Both the position numbers and the translations under genes were made by a program. Source: Streptomyces niphimycinicus (GTDB taxonomy: Bacteria; Actinomycetota; Actinomycetes; Streptomycetales; Streptomycetaceae). Taken from it: DNA of 64,000 bases. Positions within the stretch are counted from its first letter, which is position 1; each line of letters starts with the position of its first letter. Below, piece after piece: positions 41,082-49,939 of the stretch. The notes below the pieces were generated by a model, which did not search any database, was not told the DNA's origin, and saw only the letters and a program-made list of their open reading frames with translations. The stretch lies in NCBI RefSeq assembly GCF_018883605.1, contig NZ_JAHLEM010000038.1, positions 1 to 64,000 of the forward strand, written 5' to 3'.

Positions 41082-41975
41082 ATGCGCATGCGCCCCACTT
41101 TGAGCTGGACCCCCGTCGAGGACCTGCCGCCGGGCACCACGGACCTGGCGCCGGTCGCCGACGCGCTGAGCACCGGCGGGGTGCTGGTGCTCAGCGGGGC
41201 GGGCATCTCCACGGAGTCGGGCATCCCCGACTACCGGGGCGAGGGCGGGAGCCTGAGCCGGCATACCCCGATGACCTACCAGGACTTCACCGGTGGCGCC
41301 CGGGCCCGGCGCCGCTACTGGGCCCGCAGCCACCTCGGCTTGCGCACCTTCGGCCGGGCCCGTCCCAACGCCGGGCACCGGACCGTGGCCGCGTTCGCGC
41401 GACACGGCCTGCTCTCGGGCGTGATCACCCAGAACGTCGACGGCCTGCACCAGTCCGCCGGCAGCGAGGGCGTCGTGGAACTCCACGGGAGCCTGGACCG
41501 GGTCGTCTGCCTCGGCTGCGGCGCCGTCAGCCCGCGCCGCGAGCTGGCCCGGCGGCTGGAGGAGGCCAATGCGGGCTTCGCGCCGGTGGCCGCCGGAATC
41601 AACCCGGACGGTGACGCCGACCTCACCGACGAGCAGGTCGGGGACTTTCGCGTGGTGCCGTGCACGGTCTGCGGCGGCATCCTCAAACCGGACGTGGTGT
41701 TCTTCGGCGAAGCCGTTCCGCCGCGGCGGGTCGAGCACTGCCGCGAGCTGGTCCGCGAGGCCACCTCACTGCTGGTCCTGGGCTCCTCACTGACGGTGAT
41801 GTCCGGGCTCCGGTTCGTCCGCCAGGCGGCCAAGGCCGGGAAGCCGGTGCTGATCGTCAACCTGGACCCGACCCGCGGCGACCAGCACGCCGTCACCCGG
41901 GTCGCCCTCCCGCTGGGAACGGCACTCACCGCCGTGGCCGACCAACTGGGCATCCCAGGGCCGGCACAGACCTGA
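41082..41975 (+). CDS. NAD-dependent protein deacetylase (sirtuin)
   Basis: The 297-residue protein has the complete Sir2 signature: VLSGAGISTESGIPDYRG (about 37-54), the TQNVDGLHQSAGSEGVVELH stretch with catalytic His, two CxxC pairs (CLGCG and CTVCG) for structural zinc, and the NAD-binding GSSLTVMSG. Sirtuins remove acetyl or other acyl groups from lysine using NAD. In actinomycetes they regulate acetyl-CoA synthetase and other enzymes. The ATG at 41082 fits; an internal ATG at 41088 is also possible. Monocistronic. Confidence 0.93.
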   Translation: MRMRPTLSWTPVEDLPPGTTDLAPVADALSTGGVLVLSGAGISTESGIPDYRGEGGSLSRHTPMTYQDFTGGARARRRYWARSHLGLRTFGRARPNAGHRTVAAFARHGLLSGVITQNVDGLHQSAGSEGVVELHGSLDRVVCLGCGAVSPRRELARRLEEANAGFAPVAAGINPDGDADLTDEQVGDFRVVPCTVCGGILKPDVVFFGEAVPPRRVEHCRELVREATSLLVLGSSLTVMSGLRFVRQAAKAGKPVLIVNLDPTRGDQHAVTRVALPLGTALTAVADQLGIPGPAQT

Positions 41976-42042
41976 CTCCGGCACCCTTTCGGCCCTGGCT
42001 ATTCCGCCGGGCGGATCCAGGTCCGGGCGAGTTCCGCGACCC

Positions 42043-42221
42043 AGGTGGCCGCCCGCGCCCGGCGAAGGGGACTCCGAGCGCCGCGAATTCCTCGGCCGAC
42101 CAGCCGGCCCCGACCCCGAGGCCGAACCGCCCGGCTCGGCGGCCGTGGCCACCGCACGGATCACCTCGGGACGGGCACCGGCACCGACCCCGACCCCGAG
42201 CGCGTGCAACCCCACTCGCAT
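42043..42221 (-). pseudogene. LLM-class F420-dependent oxidoreductase fossil with internal deletion
   Basis: The ATG at 42221 opens MRVGLHALGVGVGAGARPEV and IRAVATAAE, the family N-terminus. At about 42130 the frame changes and the sequence jumps to RFGLGVGAGWSAEEFAALGV and PFAGRGRP, the central family motif normally about 80 residues later. Everything in between and the C-terminal barrel are missing. Both flanks are unrelated sequence. Confidence 0.7.
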
Positions 42222-42558
42222 GCTCCACCTCCGGGCGTCACCTCAGGCGCGCGGCGCGGACGCACCCGGGTGGCGTGGCACGCCGCGCCCGCGCGCGGCG
42301 GGGCATGTCGTCCGGACGAGCGAAGGCTTTCCCCGATGCCCTCTGGAGGAAGCCTCGATCATGACCACGGGGGGGGTAACCCCAGCCACTGCCCTGGGGG
42401 CAGCGCATCGGCATGTCAGGGGGACGACCGGATGGGCCGATCCCCGCTGCGCTGGTGGGATGGTCGCAGACCACCGGCTCCGGGGGCGAAACAGCCGCGG
42501 GCCACAGCCCGAGCGGCCCCCGAACGAGCGGGGCAACTCGAAGAGGAAAGGGCTCACC
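42222..42558. other. 337-bp interval without a gene
   Basis: The sequence is GC-rich with an eight-base G run (42369-42376) and small hairpins such as CTGCCCTGGGGGCAG, but no family-like open frame. It contains the promoter for the serine hydrolase gene at 42559. Confidence 0.45.
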
Positions 42559-43707
42559 ATGCAGGTGCTGGGAAGACACCGACGGGGCCGGCTCGCCCTG
42601 ACCGGCCTGGCGGCCACGGTCCTCCTCGCCGCCTCGACCGGACCGGCGGCGGCGAAGCCGCGGCAGACCGATCCGCTCCAGCAGCGGGTGGACGCGGTCC
42701 ACGACACCGGGGCCGTCGGTGTGCTCGCCGAGGTGACGTCACCGGACAGACATGACAGCGCACGCGCCGGGACGGCCAAGGTGGGCACCGGGAGGCCGAT
42801 GCCACGGAACGGCGGTTTCCGGATCGGCAGCGCCACCAAGACCTTCACCGCAACCGTCGTGCTGCAACTCGTCGGCGAGGGGCGCATGTCCCTGGAGGAC
42901 ACCGTCGAACAGTGGTTACCGGGAGTGGTCCAGGGCAACGACAACGACGGCAGCCGGATCACCGTGCGGCAACTGCTCCAGCACACCAGCGGCATCCATG
43001 ACGTCCTGCCGGAGATACCCGCGTTGAACAGCGCGGAGGGCTATCGGGCCGAGCGGTTCCGCACCTACACCCCCGAGGAGTTGGTGGCGCTGGCCATGAA
43101 CCACCGGCCCAACTTCCCGCCGGGCGACGGCTGGTCGTACTCCAACACCAACTACCTTCTCGCCGCGATGATCATCCATGAGGTCACCGGCCGGAGCTGG
43201 GCACAGGAGGTCGACGACCGGATCATCCGCCCGCTGGGCCTGAGGAACACCAGCACGCCCGGCACCTCCCCGGCCATCCCCGGGCCGCACGCCCACAGCT
43301 ACGCCGCGTTCTCCACCGACACCAGCATCGATGTCACGGCGCTCAATCCGAGTATGGCCGCCGGCTCCGGCTCGATCATCAGCACCACACACGACCTGAA
43401 CCGGTTCTACACCGCGCTGCTCGGCGGCCGTCTGCTGGCTCCGGCGCAGCTCCACGAGATGACGACCACCACACCCGCGCCCGAACTGGGCGTGAGGTAC
43501 GGACTCGGTCTGGGCGAGATCCCGTTGTCCTGTGGCGGCAGCTACTTCGGCCACCCGGGCGAACTGCTCGGCTATCACACCTGGAGCGGCGCCACCCGGG
43601 ACGGGACCCGGACCGCCGTGGTGTACGTCACCAGCGACGGCGGCGACGACACCCAGCAGGCCATGAGCACACTCGTGGACCGGGAACTGTGCCGGACCCG
43701 CCCCTGA
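42559..43707 (+). CDS. secreted serine hydrolase / D,D-carboxypeptidase-like protein
   Basis: The 382-residue protein has a signal peptide (MQVLGRHRRGRLALTGLAAT then VLLAASTGPAAAKP, cleavage near AAA-KP). It belongs to the beta-lactamase/D-alanyl-D-alanine carboxypeptidase family: SxxK in FRIGSATKTFTATVVLQL, YSN in GWSYSNTNYLLAAMIIHEVT and HPG in YFGHPGELLGYH. It probably acts on cell-wall peptides or foreign D-amino-acid peptides outside the cell. Expected length and all three motifs are intact. Monocistronic, convergent with the ROK gene. Confidence 0.88.
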   Translation: MQVLGRHRRGRLALTGLAATVLLAASTGPAAAKPRQTDPLQQRVDAVHDTGAVGVLAEVTSPDRHDSARAGTAKVGTGRPMPRNGGFRIGSATKTFTATVVLQLVGEGRMSLEDTVEQWLPGVVQGNDNDGSRITVRQLLQHTSGIHDVLPEIPALNSAEGYRAERFRTYTPEELVALAMNHRPNFPPGDGWSYSNTNYLLAAMIIHEVTGRSWAQEVDDRIIRPLGLRNTSTPGTSPAIPGPHAHSYAAFSTDTSIDVTALNPSMAAGSGSIISTTHDLNRFYTALLGGRLLAPAQLHEMTTTTPAPELGVRYGLGLGEIPLSCGGSYFGHPGELLGYHTWSGATRDGTRTAVVYVTSDGGDDTQQAMSTLVDRELCRTRP

Positions 43708-43755
43708 TACTCCGGTCCGGTCCGCGGGTCCATGCGCGGGTCGGGTGGGCGGGCG

Positions 43756-44721
43756 CTACGCGCGGCGGGCCGCGAAGACCGCCGCGCCCAGGAGGGCCTG
43801 GTCCTCGCCGTCGTCGCGTACCGACAGGGTGAGTCGTGCGAGCCGCGGGTCGTGGTGGGTCAGACCGGCGTGGAGGGGTGGGCCTATCAGGGGCCATGCG
43901 GCCGTGATGGAGCCGCCGAAGACCACCGTGTCGGCCTCGAAGGCGGTCAGCCAGGGGGCGAGGGTGTCGCCGAGGGCGCGCAGGGCCGAGGTGATGATGT
44001 CGCGGGCGGTGGTGTCGGCCACGGCGAGGGCCGTCAGTTCCCGCAGTCCGTCGACGGGTCGGCCGGTGCGGTCCGTGTAGCGGGCGGTCATGGCCCGGGG
44101 GGAGACCGTGTCCTCCAGCGGACGGCCGTCCACGGTGAGCAGGTCGACGCGGCCCTCGGGCGGCACGCGCGGGTCGTCCTCGACGATCCTCCCCCGGTCC
44201 AGGAACGCGGAGCCGATCCCCGTGCCGAGTGTGATCGCGACGAGGCGCCCGCTTGCGGTGTGCACCGTGTGCCGGGCGCCGAGCGCGAAGGCGGAGGCGT
44301 CGTTGAGGAACCGCAGCCCGGCCGGGCGCGGGTTCAGCCGGGGCGTCAGGAGCTGGCCGACGGCGAGGCCGTCCAGCGAGGCGAACTTGCCGACGCCGTG
44401 GTAGCGGGCGATGCCGCGCGCGTAGTCGAACGGCCCCGGGACCGCGATGCCCCAGGTGCCGCGGACCGCACGCGCGCCGGGGGCGGTCGCCGAGAGCACG
44501 CCGCCCGCGGTCTCGGCGAGCGCGGCGAGGAAGTCCTCGGGGCCGATGTCGGGCGCGAGCGGCAGGCGGCGCCTGGTGCCGTCGGCGATCCGGGCCCGGT
44601 CGAGGTCGACGGCCGCCCCGGTGACATGGGAACCGCCCACTTCGAGGACGGGCACGAGGGGAGGCGGCACGACTCTGGACGGCATAACGCTGGGCGGCAC
44701 GGGACCTCCGGAAACCGTCAT
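43756..44721 (-). CDS. ROK-family sugar kinase, zinc motif lacking
   Basis: The 321-residue protein is ROK-like: VPVLEVGGSHVTGAAVDLDR (N-terminal phosphate/sugar region), GIAVPGPFDYARGIARYHG, LRFLNDASAFALGA (catalytic D in NDA) and VAITLGTGIGSAFLDRGRIV. The family's CxCGxxGC zinc motif is replaced by EGRVDLLTVDGRPLED, without cysteine, so it is an atypical member. It is the last gene of the mannoside operon (isomerase, LacI, ROK). By context it would phosphorylate mannose or a derived sugar, but the missing zinc site means activity should not be assumed. Confidence 0.82.
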   Translation of the reverse strand: MTVSGGPVPPSVMPSRVVPPPLVPVLEVGGSHVTGAAVDLDRARIADGTRRRLPLAPDIGPEDFLAALAETAGGVLSATAPGARAVRGTWGIAVPGPFDYARGIARYHGVGKFASLDGLAVGQLLTPRLNPRPAGLRFLNDASAFALGARHTVHTASGRLVAITLGTGIGSAFLDRGRIVEDDPRVPPEGRVDLLTVDGRPLEDTVSPRAMTARYTDRTGRPVDGLRELTALAVADTTARDIITSALRALGDTLAPWLTAFEADTVVFGGSITAAWPLIGPPLHAGLTHHDPRLARLTLSVRDDGEDQALLGAAVFAARRA

Positions 44722-44727
44722 CGGCGC

Positions 44728-45750
44728 CTACCGCGGCGCCGGATGGTCGACAAGTGTGGTCGCGATCGTCACGCGCCGCGACGGCTGCGGGGCGGTGCTC
44801 GCCTGGCGCTCGAAGAGCAGCGTCGCCGCGGCCCGGCCGACCTCGACCGGGTCGTAGGAGACGACGGTGAGCGGCAGGTGCAGCATGTCGGCGAGTTCGA
44901 TGTCGTCGAAGCCCGCGAGGGCGACCGGCTCCTGGTCCCGCGCGCGGTCCCGCAGGGCGCGCAGCGCGCCGACCGTGTTCCGGTTGTTGGCGGTGAGCAG
45001 CGCGGTCGGCGGGTCCGGCAGGGCGAGCATGGCGCGGGCCGCCTGCTCCGCGAGCGCGCTGTCGCTCCGGTGCCGGCTGACGTACCGCTCGTCGAGCGCG
45101 ATGCCCGCCTCCTCCAGCGCCACCGCATAGCCGCGGAAGCGCTCGGAACCCGTCCACAGCGACGGTGGCAGACCGAGGAAGCCGATGCGGCGGTGGCCGC
45201 GGGCGATGAGCCGGCGGCAGGCGTCCCGGGTGCCGCCGAAGTCGTCGACGAGGACGCAGTCCACGTCGATGCCCATCGGCGGACTGGCGGCGAGCACCAC
45301 CGGGACGTCGCGCAGCCGGGTCCCGGCGAGGTGGCTGTGGTCATGCCCGGCCGGGACGACGACCAGGCCGTCCACGCCGCGGTCCACCAGGTCGGCCACC
45401 ACCCCGCGTTCGGCGGCCGGGTCCTCCCCGGTGCTGCCGAGCATGACCCGTGCGCCGTAGCCCACACAGATCTGTTCGAGGCCCACGGCGAGTTGGGAGT
45501 AGAACGGGTTCGCCAGATTGGTCACGACCAGGCCGATGAGCTCGTTCGGACCCCCCGAACGCAGCTCGCGGGCCCGCTTGTTGGGGCGGTAGCCGAGGGC
45601 CTCCACCTCGGCGAGCACCCGCTGTCGGGTGGCCTCGCCGATGCCGCGCTGACCGCGCAGCGCGCGGGAGACGGTCATCGGGCTGACGCCGAGCCGCGCG
45701 GCCACGTCCCGCATGGTGAGGGCCGGTTCGGAACCCGAGTGTGCGCTCAT
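44728..45750 (-). CDS. LacI-family regulator of the mannoside island
   Basis: The 340-residue protein has an N-terminal LacI helix-turn-helix (TMRDVAARLGVSPMTVSRAL) and hinge. A type I periplasmic-binding effector domain follows (ELIGLVVTNLANPFYSQLAV, then VDGLVVVPAGHDHSHLAGTR, and VALAGFDDIELADMLHLPLT with the conserved D). Its start overlaps the stop of the isomerase gene by 4 bp (ATGA). It probably represses both arms of the divergent cluster through the two palindromes at 47609-47616 and 47649-47660, releasing DNA on binding a mannoside or mannose phosphate (inference). Confidence 0.92.
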   Translation of the reverse strand: MSAHSGSEPALTMRDVAARLGVSPMTVSRALRGQRGIGEATRQRVLAEVEALGYRPNKRARELRSGGPNELIGLVVTNLANPFYSQLAVGLEQICVGYGARVMLGSTGEDPAAERGVVADLVDRGVDGLVVVPAGHDHSHLAGTRLRDVPVVLAASPPMGIDVDCVLVDDFGGTRDACRRLIARGHRRIGFLGLPPSLWTGSERFRGYAVALEEAGIALDERYVSRHRSDSALAEQAARAMLALPDPPTALLTANNRNTVGALRALRDRARDQEPVALAGFDDIELADMLHLPLTVVSYDPVEVGRAAATLLFERQASTAPQPSRRVTIATTLVDHPAPR

Positions 45751-47588
45751 ACCACCTGTGCCTTCACCAGACGGACCGGCTCCGGCCCCTGATTGTGCAC
45801 ACGGTAGGAGGTGGCGGACGCCGGGACTGCGAGAGTCTCCGCATAGTGTACGGAGTGCCGGTGCCCGGCGGCGGTGGTGATGACCGCGCCCTGCCCGTCC
45901 ACCACGGTCAGCACATGGAAGCGGCCGTCGGTCCGCTGCTCGGCGGTCCGGCCCGGTTCGACGGCGATCCGGTGCACCTGGAAGAACATCGCCGGCAGCG
46001 CGCCGAGCAACTCCTCCGTCCAGCCGTCGCCGGAGGGCAGCGGCCGGGGCCGCTGGACCAGTTCGCGGGCGACCGCGTCGCCCGACCGCGCCGGGTCGAG
46101 GTTGCGGAAGGCGTGCTCCACGTGCACGGCGCGCTGCCGGTCCGCCGCGTCCCGCCGCAGCCAGTCGTAGAACCGCAGGGAGTACAGGTAGGGGGTGGCG
46201 CTGACTTCGAGGACGACATTGCCCTCGCCGCTGCCGTGCGGCGTACCGGCCGGGACCAGGTAGAGCTGCCCGGCCTCGGCGGGAAACACCTGCACATACC
46301 GCTCGATGTCGAACGGTGTGCCGTGTGCGTCGGCGGCGTGCGCGCTGTGGTGGAACGCCTCGACATCGGCGCCCTCGCGCAGTCCGAGGAAGACCTTGCT
46401 GTGGTCCCCGGCGTGCATCAGGTAGTAGGTCTCGTGCTGGGTGTACGGCCAGCCGAAGACATCACGCATGTCGTCGGGCCTGGGGTGGCAGTGGACGGAG
46501 AGGTTGCCGCCGCCGACGGTGTCGAGGTAGTCGAAGCGCACGGGGAACGACGTGCCGAACATCTCGTGCACGGCGGGGCCGAGCACATCCACCGGGGAGA
46601 GCGCGACCACGAGCTGGAACGGCACCTCCACACAGCGGGAGGCGTCGTCGCCGAGCAGGACACCGCTCTCCGGCGCGATCAGCTCGTAGCCGAGGGCGGT
46701 GTTCTCCGCGTCCGGGTTGTGACCGAGCGTCTCCTGTCCCCAGTGGCCGCCCCACGGCGTGGAGTTGAAGGTCGGCCGGGTACGGAAGGGGCGGGTGGCG
46801 AGCGACCGGCAGGTCTCGCGCAGCGCCTGCCCGCCGATCGATGCCGGGGCGGCGGTATCGGTAACGTCGATCCAGCGGTCGATCCGCCCCGCCATCTGGT
46901 CGCGATGGCGGTCGAGCAGCGGCCAGTCGATGTAGAGCAGCCGCCGCAGGGTCGGCGGCTCGTCCTCGGGCGCCGCGAGGTGGCGGCCCCGGCCGCGCTT
47001 GACCGCCGCCTCCGCGTACCGCTTCGGCAGATCGGCCCACCACAGGACGTCGGCGTCCGCGAGCGCGGCGCCGGGCCCGAGCAGGACGCGCAGCGCGCCG
47101 CCTCCCGCCGGGCCTGAATCTCCCGCGCCGCCCTCCCCCGGGGCGGATTCACCCGGCCCGGATTCCCCCGGGCCGGATTCACCCGCACCGATCTCCCCCG
47201 GGGCGGCGAGCCCCGCCAGGGCCCGCGGGTCCAACAGGTCGGACAGCTCGCCCCCGGCCAGGCGCGCGAAGTCGGGGTCGTCCCGCAGCTCTTCGGAGTC
47301 CGTGAGCCGCCGTACCGTCTCCCAGTCGCGCACCGCCGTGCGGACGTCCGCGAACTCCACCGGGGTGCGCCGATCGTCGAACGCCGCACGCAGCCCGGCG
47401 GCGACGGCGGCCCAGTCCAGTACGGCGGGGCCGTCCACGGCGAGGACCCGGGTCCCCTTCGGGAGCGTCCCGGCCGCTTCGGTCCAGCCGACGGCGACCG
47501 TGTCGGCGAGGACGGGATAGCACGGTGTCGGATCGTACTGCGATGCCTTCTGCGGTGCCTTCGCCTTGACCTGCGGAGCCTCGCCCAT
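45747..47588 (-). CDS. mannose-6-phosphate-isomerase-like protein with N-terminal extension
   Basis: The 613-residue protein combines an unassigned N-terminal part (1-250) with a class I phosphomannose-isomerase-like cupin region (about 255-613). The latter contains RPTFNSTPWGGHWGQETLGH, VGGGNLSVHCHPRPDDMRDV (metal ligands H-x-H and later E/H), YLVPAGTPHGSGEGNVVLEV and a C-terminal cupin with VVDGQGAVITTAAGHRHSVH. It should interconvert mannose-6-phosphate and fructose-6-phosphate. Near residue 131 is a low-complexity tract of GESGP repeats from 15-bp repeats (about 47130-47195). It heads the operon with LacI and ROK. Confidence 0.85.
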   Translation of the reverse strand: MGEAPQVKAKAPQKASQYDPTPCYPVLADTVAVGWTEAAGTLPKGTRVLAVDGPAVLDWAAVAAGLRAAFDDRRTPVEFADVRTAVRDWETVRRLTDSEELRDDPDFARLAGGELSDLLDPRALAGLAAPGEIGAGESGPGESGPGESAPGEGGAGDSGPAGGGALRVLLGPGAALADADVLWWADLPKRYAEAAVKRGRGRHLAAPEDEPPTLRRLLYIDWPLLDRHRDQMAGRIDRWIDVTDTAAPASIGGQALRETCRSLATRPFRTRPTFNSTPWGGHWGQETLGHNPDAENTALGYELIAPESGVLLGDDASRCVEVPFQLVVALSPVDVLGPAVHEMFGTSFPVRFDYLDTVGGGNLSVHCHPRPDDMRDVFGWPYTQHETYYLMHAGDHSKVFLGLREGADVEAFHHSAHAADAHGTPFDIERYVQVFPAEAGQLYLVPAGTPHGSGEGNVVLEVSATPYLYSLRFYDWLRRDAADRQRAVHVEHAFRNLDPARSGDAVARELVQRPRPLPSGDGWTEELLGALPAMFFQVHRIAVEPGRTAEQRTDGRFHVLTVVDGQGAVITTAAGHRHSVHYAETLAVPASATSYRVHNQGPEPVRLVKAQVV

Positions 47589-47608
47589 GTCACCAATCCC
47601 GTGAGATA

Positions 47609-47660
47609 CGTTAACGCGCGTCTAGTCAAACCACCTGCACGCCTGTACGTTACCGATAAC
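47609..47660. promoter_or_regulatory. two LacI-type operators in the divergent promoter of the mannoside island
   Basis: CGTTAACG (47609-47616) is a perfect 8-bp palindrome. GTTACCGATAAC (47649-47660) has GTTA/TAAC arms around CCGA. They sit 42 bp apart between the minus-strand isomerase start (47588) and the plus-strand binding-protein start (47698). Centres with CG or CCGG and TTAAC/GTTA arms are typical of LacI-family sites. Confidence 0.75.
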
Positions 47661-47697
47661 TTACCAGGTCGGTGATTCCGTGACGAGGGGGTCTCAG

Positions 47698-48996
47698 ATG
47701 GGGTCGATCGACATGCCACAGGGGACCAGCCGCCGCAGGGTGTTGGCCTCCTCCTTCGCAGCCGTATCCGGTCTCGCGCTCAGTGCGTGCGCACGGGGTT
47801 CGATGAGCCGGCCCGCACCGGCCGACGTGGTCTCGGTGTTCAACGACAACCCCACCTGGGCGCCGGGTTTCCGGGCGGCGGGCAGCCAATTGCGGCCGCT
47901 GTCCGGCTTCCGGCTCGCGCCGCGGGCGGTTCCCAACGTCAGCAACTACCAGCAGATCGTGCGGATGTCGGCGCAGACCGACTCCACGGCCGATCTCATC
48001 AAGTGGTGGAACGGCTACCGGCTGCGTGACGTCGTCCGTGCCGGGATCCTCGCCGATGTCACCGACGCCTGGGACGAGGCGGCCCGGCGCGGCTGGAGCG
48101 ACGACACCGCGTTGCGCGAGACCTTCAGCCACGAAGGACGGCAGTACGGCGTCCCGCTCTACAAGTCGTACTACGTGGTCTTCCACAGCCGGTCCGTATT
48201 CAAGCGGCTCGGTGTGGAGGTGCCGACGACATGGCAGCAGTTCCTCGACGTGGTGGACGCCGCCCACGCCAAGGGCATCACGCCGATCGCCTCCGGTGGG
48301 GCGACCACCTGGGAGTCGTCGATCTGGTTCCAGCAGCTCGTCAACGGGCTGGACCACCGCTTCTACCTCGACCTCACGGCAGGCAAAGCCTCGTACACCG
48401 ACGAGGTGTGCCGGCGCGCGATGGCCGTGTGGAGCGATCTGTACCGGCGGGGCGCGTTCTCCTCGCCCGACGTCTTGCCCGAGGACGTGCCGGGCCAGTT
48501 CGCGCAGGGCCGCACCGCCATGTGCCTCCACGGCACCTGGAACACCGGGGCGTTCCGAGACGCCGGGGTCAAGGACGCCGACCTCGGCGCGTTCCTGCTG
48601 CCTCCGCCGCCCGGCGGCAACCGCTCGGTGCTCGTGGAGAGCGGTGTGCTGGCGGTGTCGGCCAACGCTCACAAGCGCGACGCCGCCCGCGCCGTGGCCC
48701 GCGCCTGGCTCGACCCGGCGGTCCAGAGGGCGTGGACGGGATTCCTCCGGGACACCTCCGCCGACCCGCGCGTGGTGCCGGACGTGGGCACGGTGCGCCA
48801 GGTCGCCGCCCAGGTGCGGCGGGAGCGGCCGACGCAGGCCAACCGCTACTGGGAGGCATCGCCCCCGGTACTGATCGAAGGGAACGTCCAGGACCTGAGC
48901 GCCTTCATGACCGACCCCACCCCCGCGAAGGCGACGCGGACCCTGACGAACATGCAGCACCGAGCCGACAAGGAGTGGAAGGTGTGGACGTCCTGA
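47698..48996 (+). CDS. sugar ABC transporter substrate-binding lipoprotein
   Basis: The 432-residue product starts at 47698 (GAGGGG ahead). It has a twin-arginine-like signal (TSRRRVLASSFAAVSG) ending in the lipobox LALSAC with the lipidated cysteine at 31. The mature part is a type 1 solute-binding fold for oligosaccharides: NLPTWAPGF-type start, VVFHSRSVFKRLGVEVPTTW and GQFAQGRTAMCLHGTWNTGA. It delivers mannosides to the two permeases encoded next. Its end overlaps the GTG of the first permease gene. No ATP-binding protein gene is in the cluster. Confidence 0.9.
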   Translation: MGSIDMPQGTSRRRVLASSFAAVSGLALSACARGSMSRPAPADVVSVFNDNPTWAPGFRAAGSQLRPLSGFRLAPRAVPNVSNYQQIVRMSAQTDSTADLIKWWNGYRLRDVVRAGILADVTDAWDEAARRGWSDDTALRETFSHEGRQYGVPLYKSYYVVFHSRSVFKRLGVEVPTTWQQFLDVVDAAHAKGITPIASGGATTWESSIWFQQLVNGLDHRFYLDLTAGKASYTDEVCRRAMAVWSDLYRRGAFSSPDVLPEDVPGQFAQGRTAMCLHGTWNTGAFRDAGVKDADLGAFLLPPPPGGNRSVLVESGVLAVSANAHKRDAARAVARAWLDPAVQRAWTGFLRDTSADPRVVPDVGTVRQVAAQVRRERPTQANRYWEASPPVLIEGNVQDLSAFMTDPTPAKATRTLTNMQHRADKEWKVWTS

Positions 48997-49939
48997 CCAC
49001 TGCCGACGAGGCAGCCAGCCGAACGGGGCCACACCGGCCCAAGCCACTTGTGCCCGATCCGCCCTCCGCCCGCTTCCGCGCCACCGCCTGGGTGGGCGCG
49101 TTCCTCGCCCCCGCCGTGGCGCGGTCCTGCTGCTCCTGGTCGTGCCCTTCCTGGTCACCGCATGGCGCAGCCTCTTCGACGACAACGGCATCACCGCCCG
49201 CTTCGTCGGCCTGTCCAACTACACCGCGCTGTTCACCGACCCCGACTTCGGCCAGTCACTGCTGAACACCCTGCTCTGGGTGGTGGGCACGCTGGTCCTT
49301 CCCGTGCTGCTGGGGCTGCTTCTCGCGGTACTGACCCACTCGATGCGCTGGGGCGCGGTGGCCCGCACCGCCGTGATCATCCCGTACGCGCTCTCCGGCT
49401 CGGCCACGGCGCTGCTGTGGACGTTCCTGCTGAGGAGCGACGGAGCGGTCAACCAGACGCTGGCCGCGGTGGGGCTCGGCGGCTGGCAGCAGGAGTGGCT
49501 GCTGCACTGGCCGATGAACACCTTCGTCATGATCCTGGCGACGACGTGGCAGGCGACCGGGGCCTCGCTGATCCTGTTCCTGATCGGGCTCCAGACCATT
49601 CCCACGGAGACCATCGAGGCAGCCCGGCTCGACGGCGCGCAGGGCCTCCAGCTCTTCCTGCGCGTGATCGTGCCGCAACTGCGGCCGATGACCGTCGTGG
49701 TGGTGGGCATGTCCATCGTCAACAGCCTCAAGACCTTCGACATCGTGTGGCTGCTCACCCAGGGCGGCCCCGGAACGACCTCCGAAACGCTCGCGCTGAC
49801 GATGTACCGGCAGACCTTCACCCTCAACCGGTACGGCTACGGGGCGGCCGTCTCCGTCGTCCTTACCGTCGTCGTCATCGCCGCCTCCTGGCTCTACCTG
49901 CGGCAACAGGTGCGGCAGCGGTCCGGGGAGGGCGTATGA
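48984..49939 (+). pseudogene. ABC sugar permease 1 (MalF type) with one-base frameshift
   Basis: GTG at 48984 (AGGAG ahead, overlapping the previous stop) opens VDVLTTADEAASRTGPHRPK and enters the first membrane segment RFRATAWVGAFLAPAVA. Near 49120 one base is missing. The second half, VLLLLVVPFLVTAWRSLFDD onward, is in the next frame and intact, with the permease motif ETIEAARLDGAQGLQLFLRV (EAA loop). Corrected length would be about 318 residues. Either a sequencing error, a mutation that kills uptake, or programmed -1 slippage near a GCCCCC stretch. A C-terminal ATGA overlaps the next gene. Confidence 0.85.

Noticed and set aside
43732..45792. A 686-codon plus-strand frame across the ROK and LacI genes
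   Set aside because: Antisense shadow; the minus-strand ROK and LacI reading frames have complete family motifs.
49100..49150. Programmed -1 frameshifting as the normal expression mode of permease 1
   Set aside because: There is no X-XXY-YYZ slippery heptamer or clear downstream pseudoknot; an indel or sequencing error is simpler, so it is only listed as an alternative.
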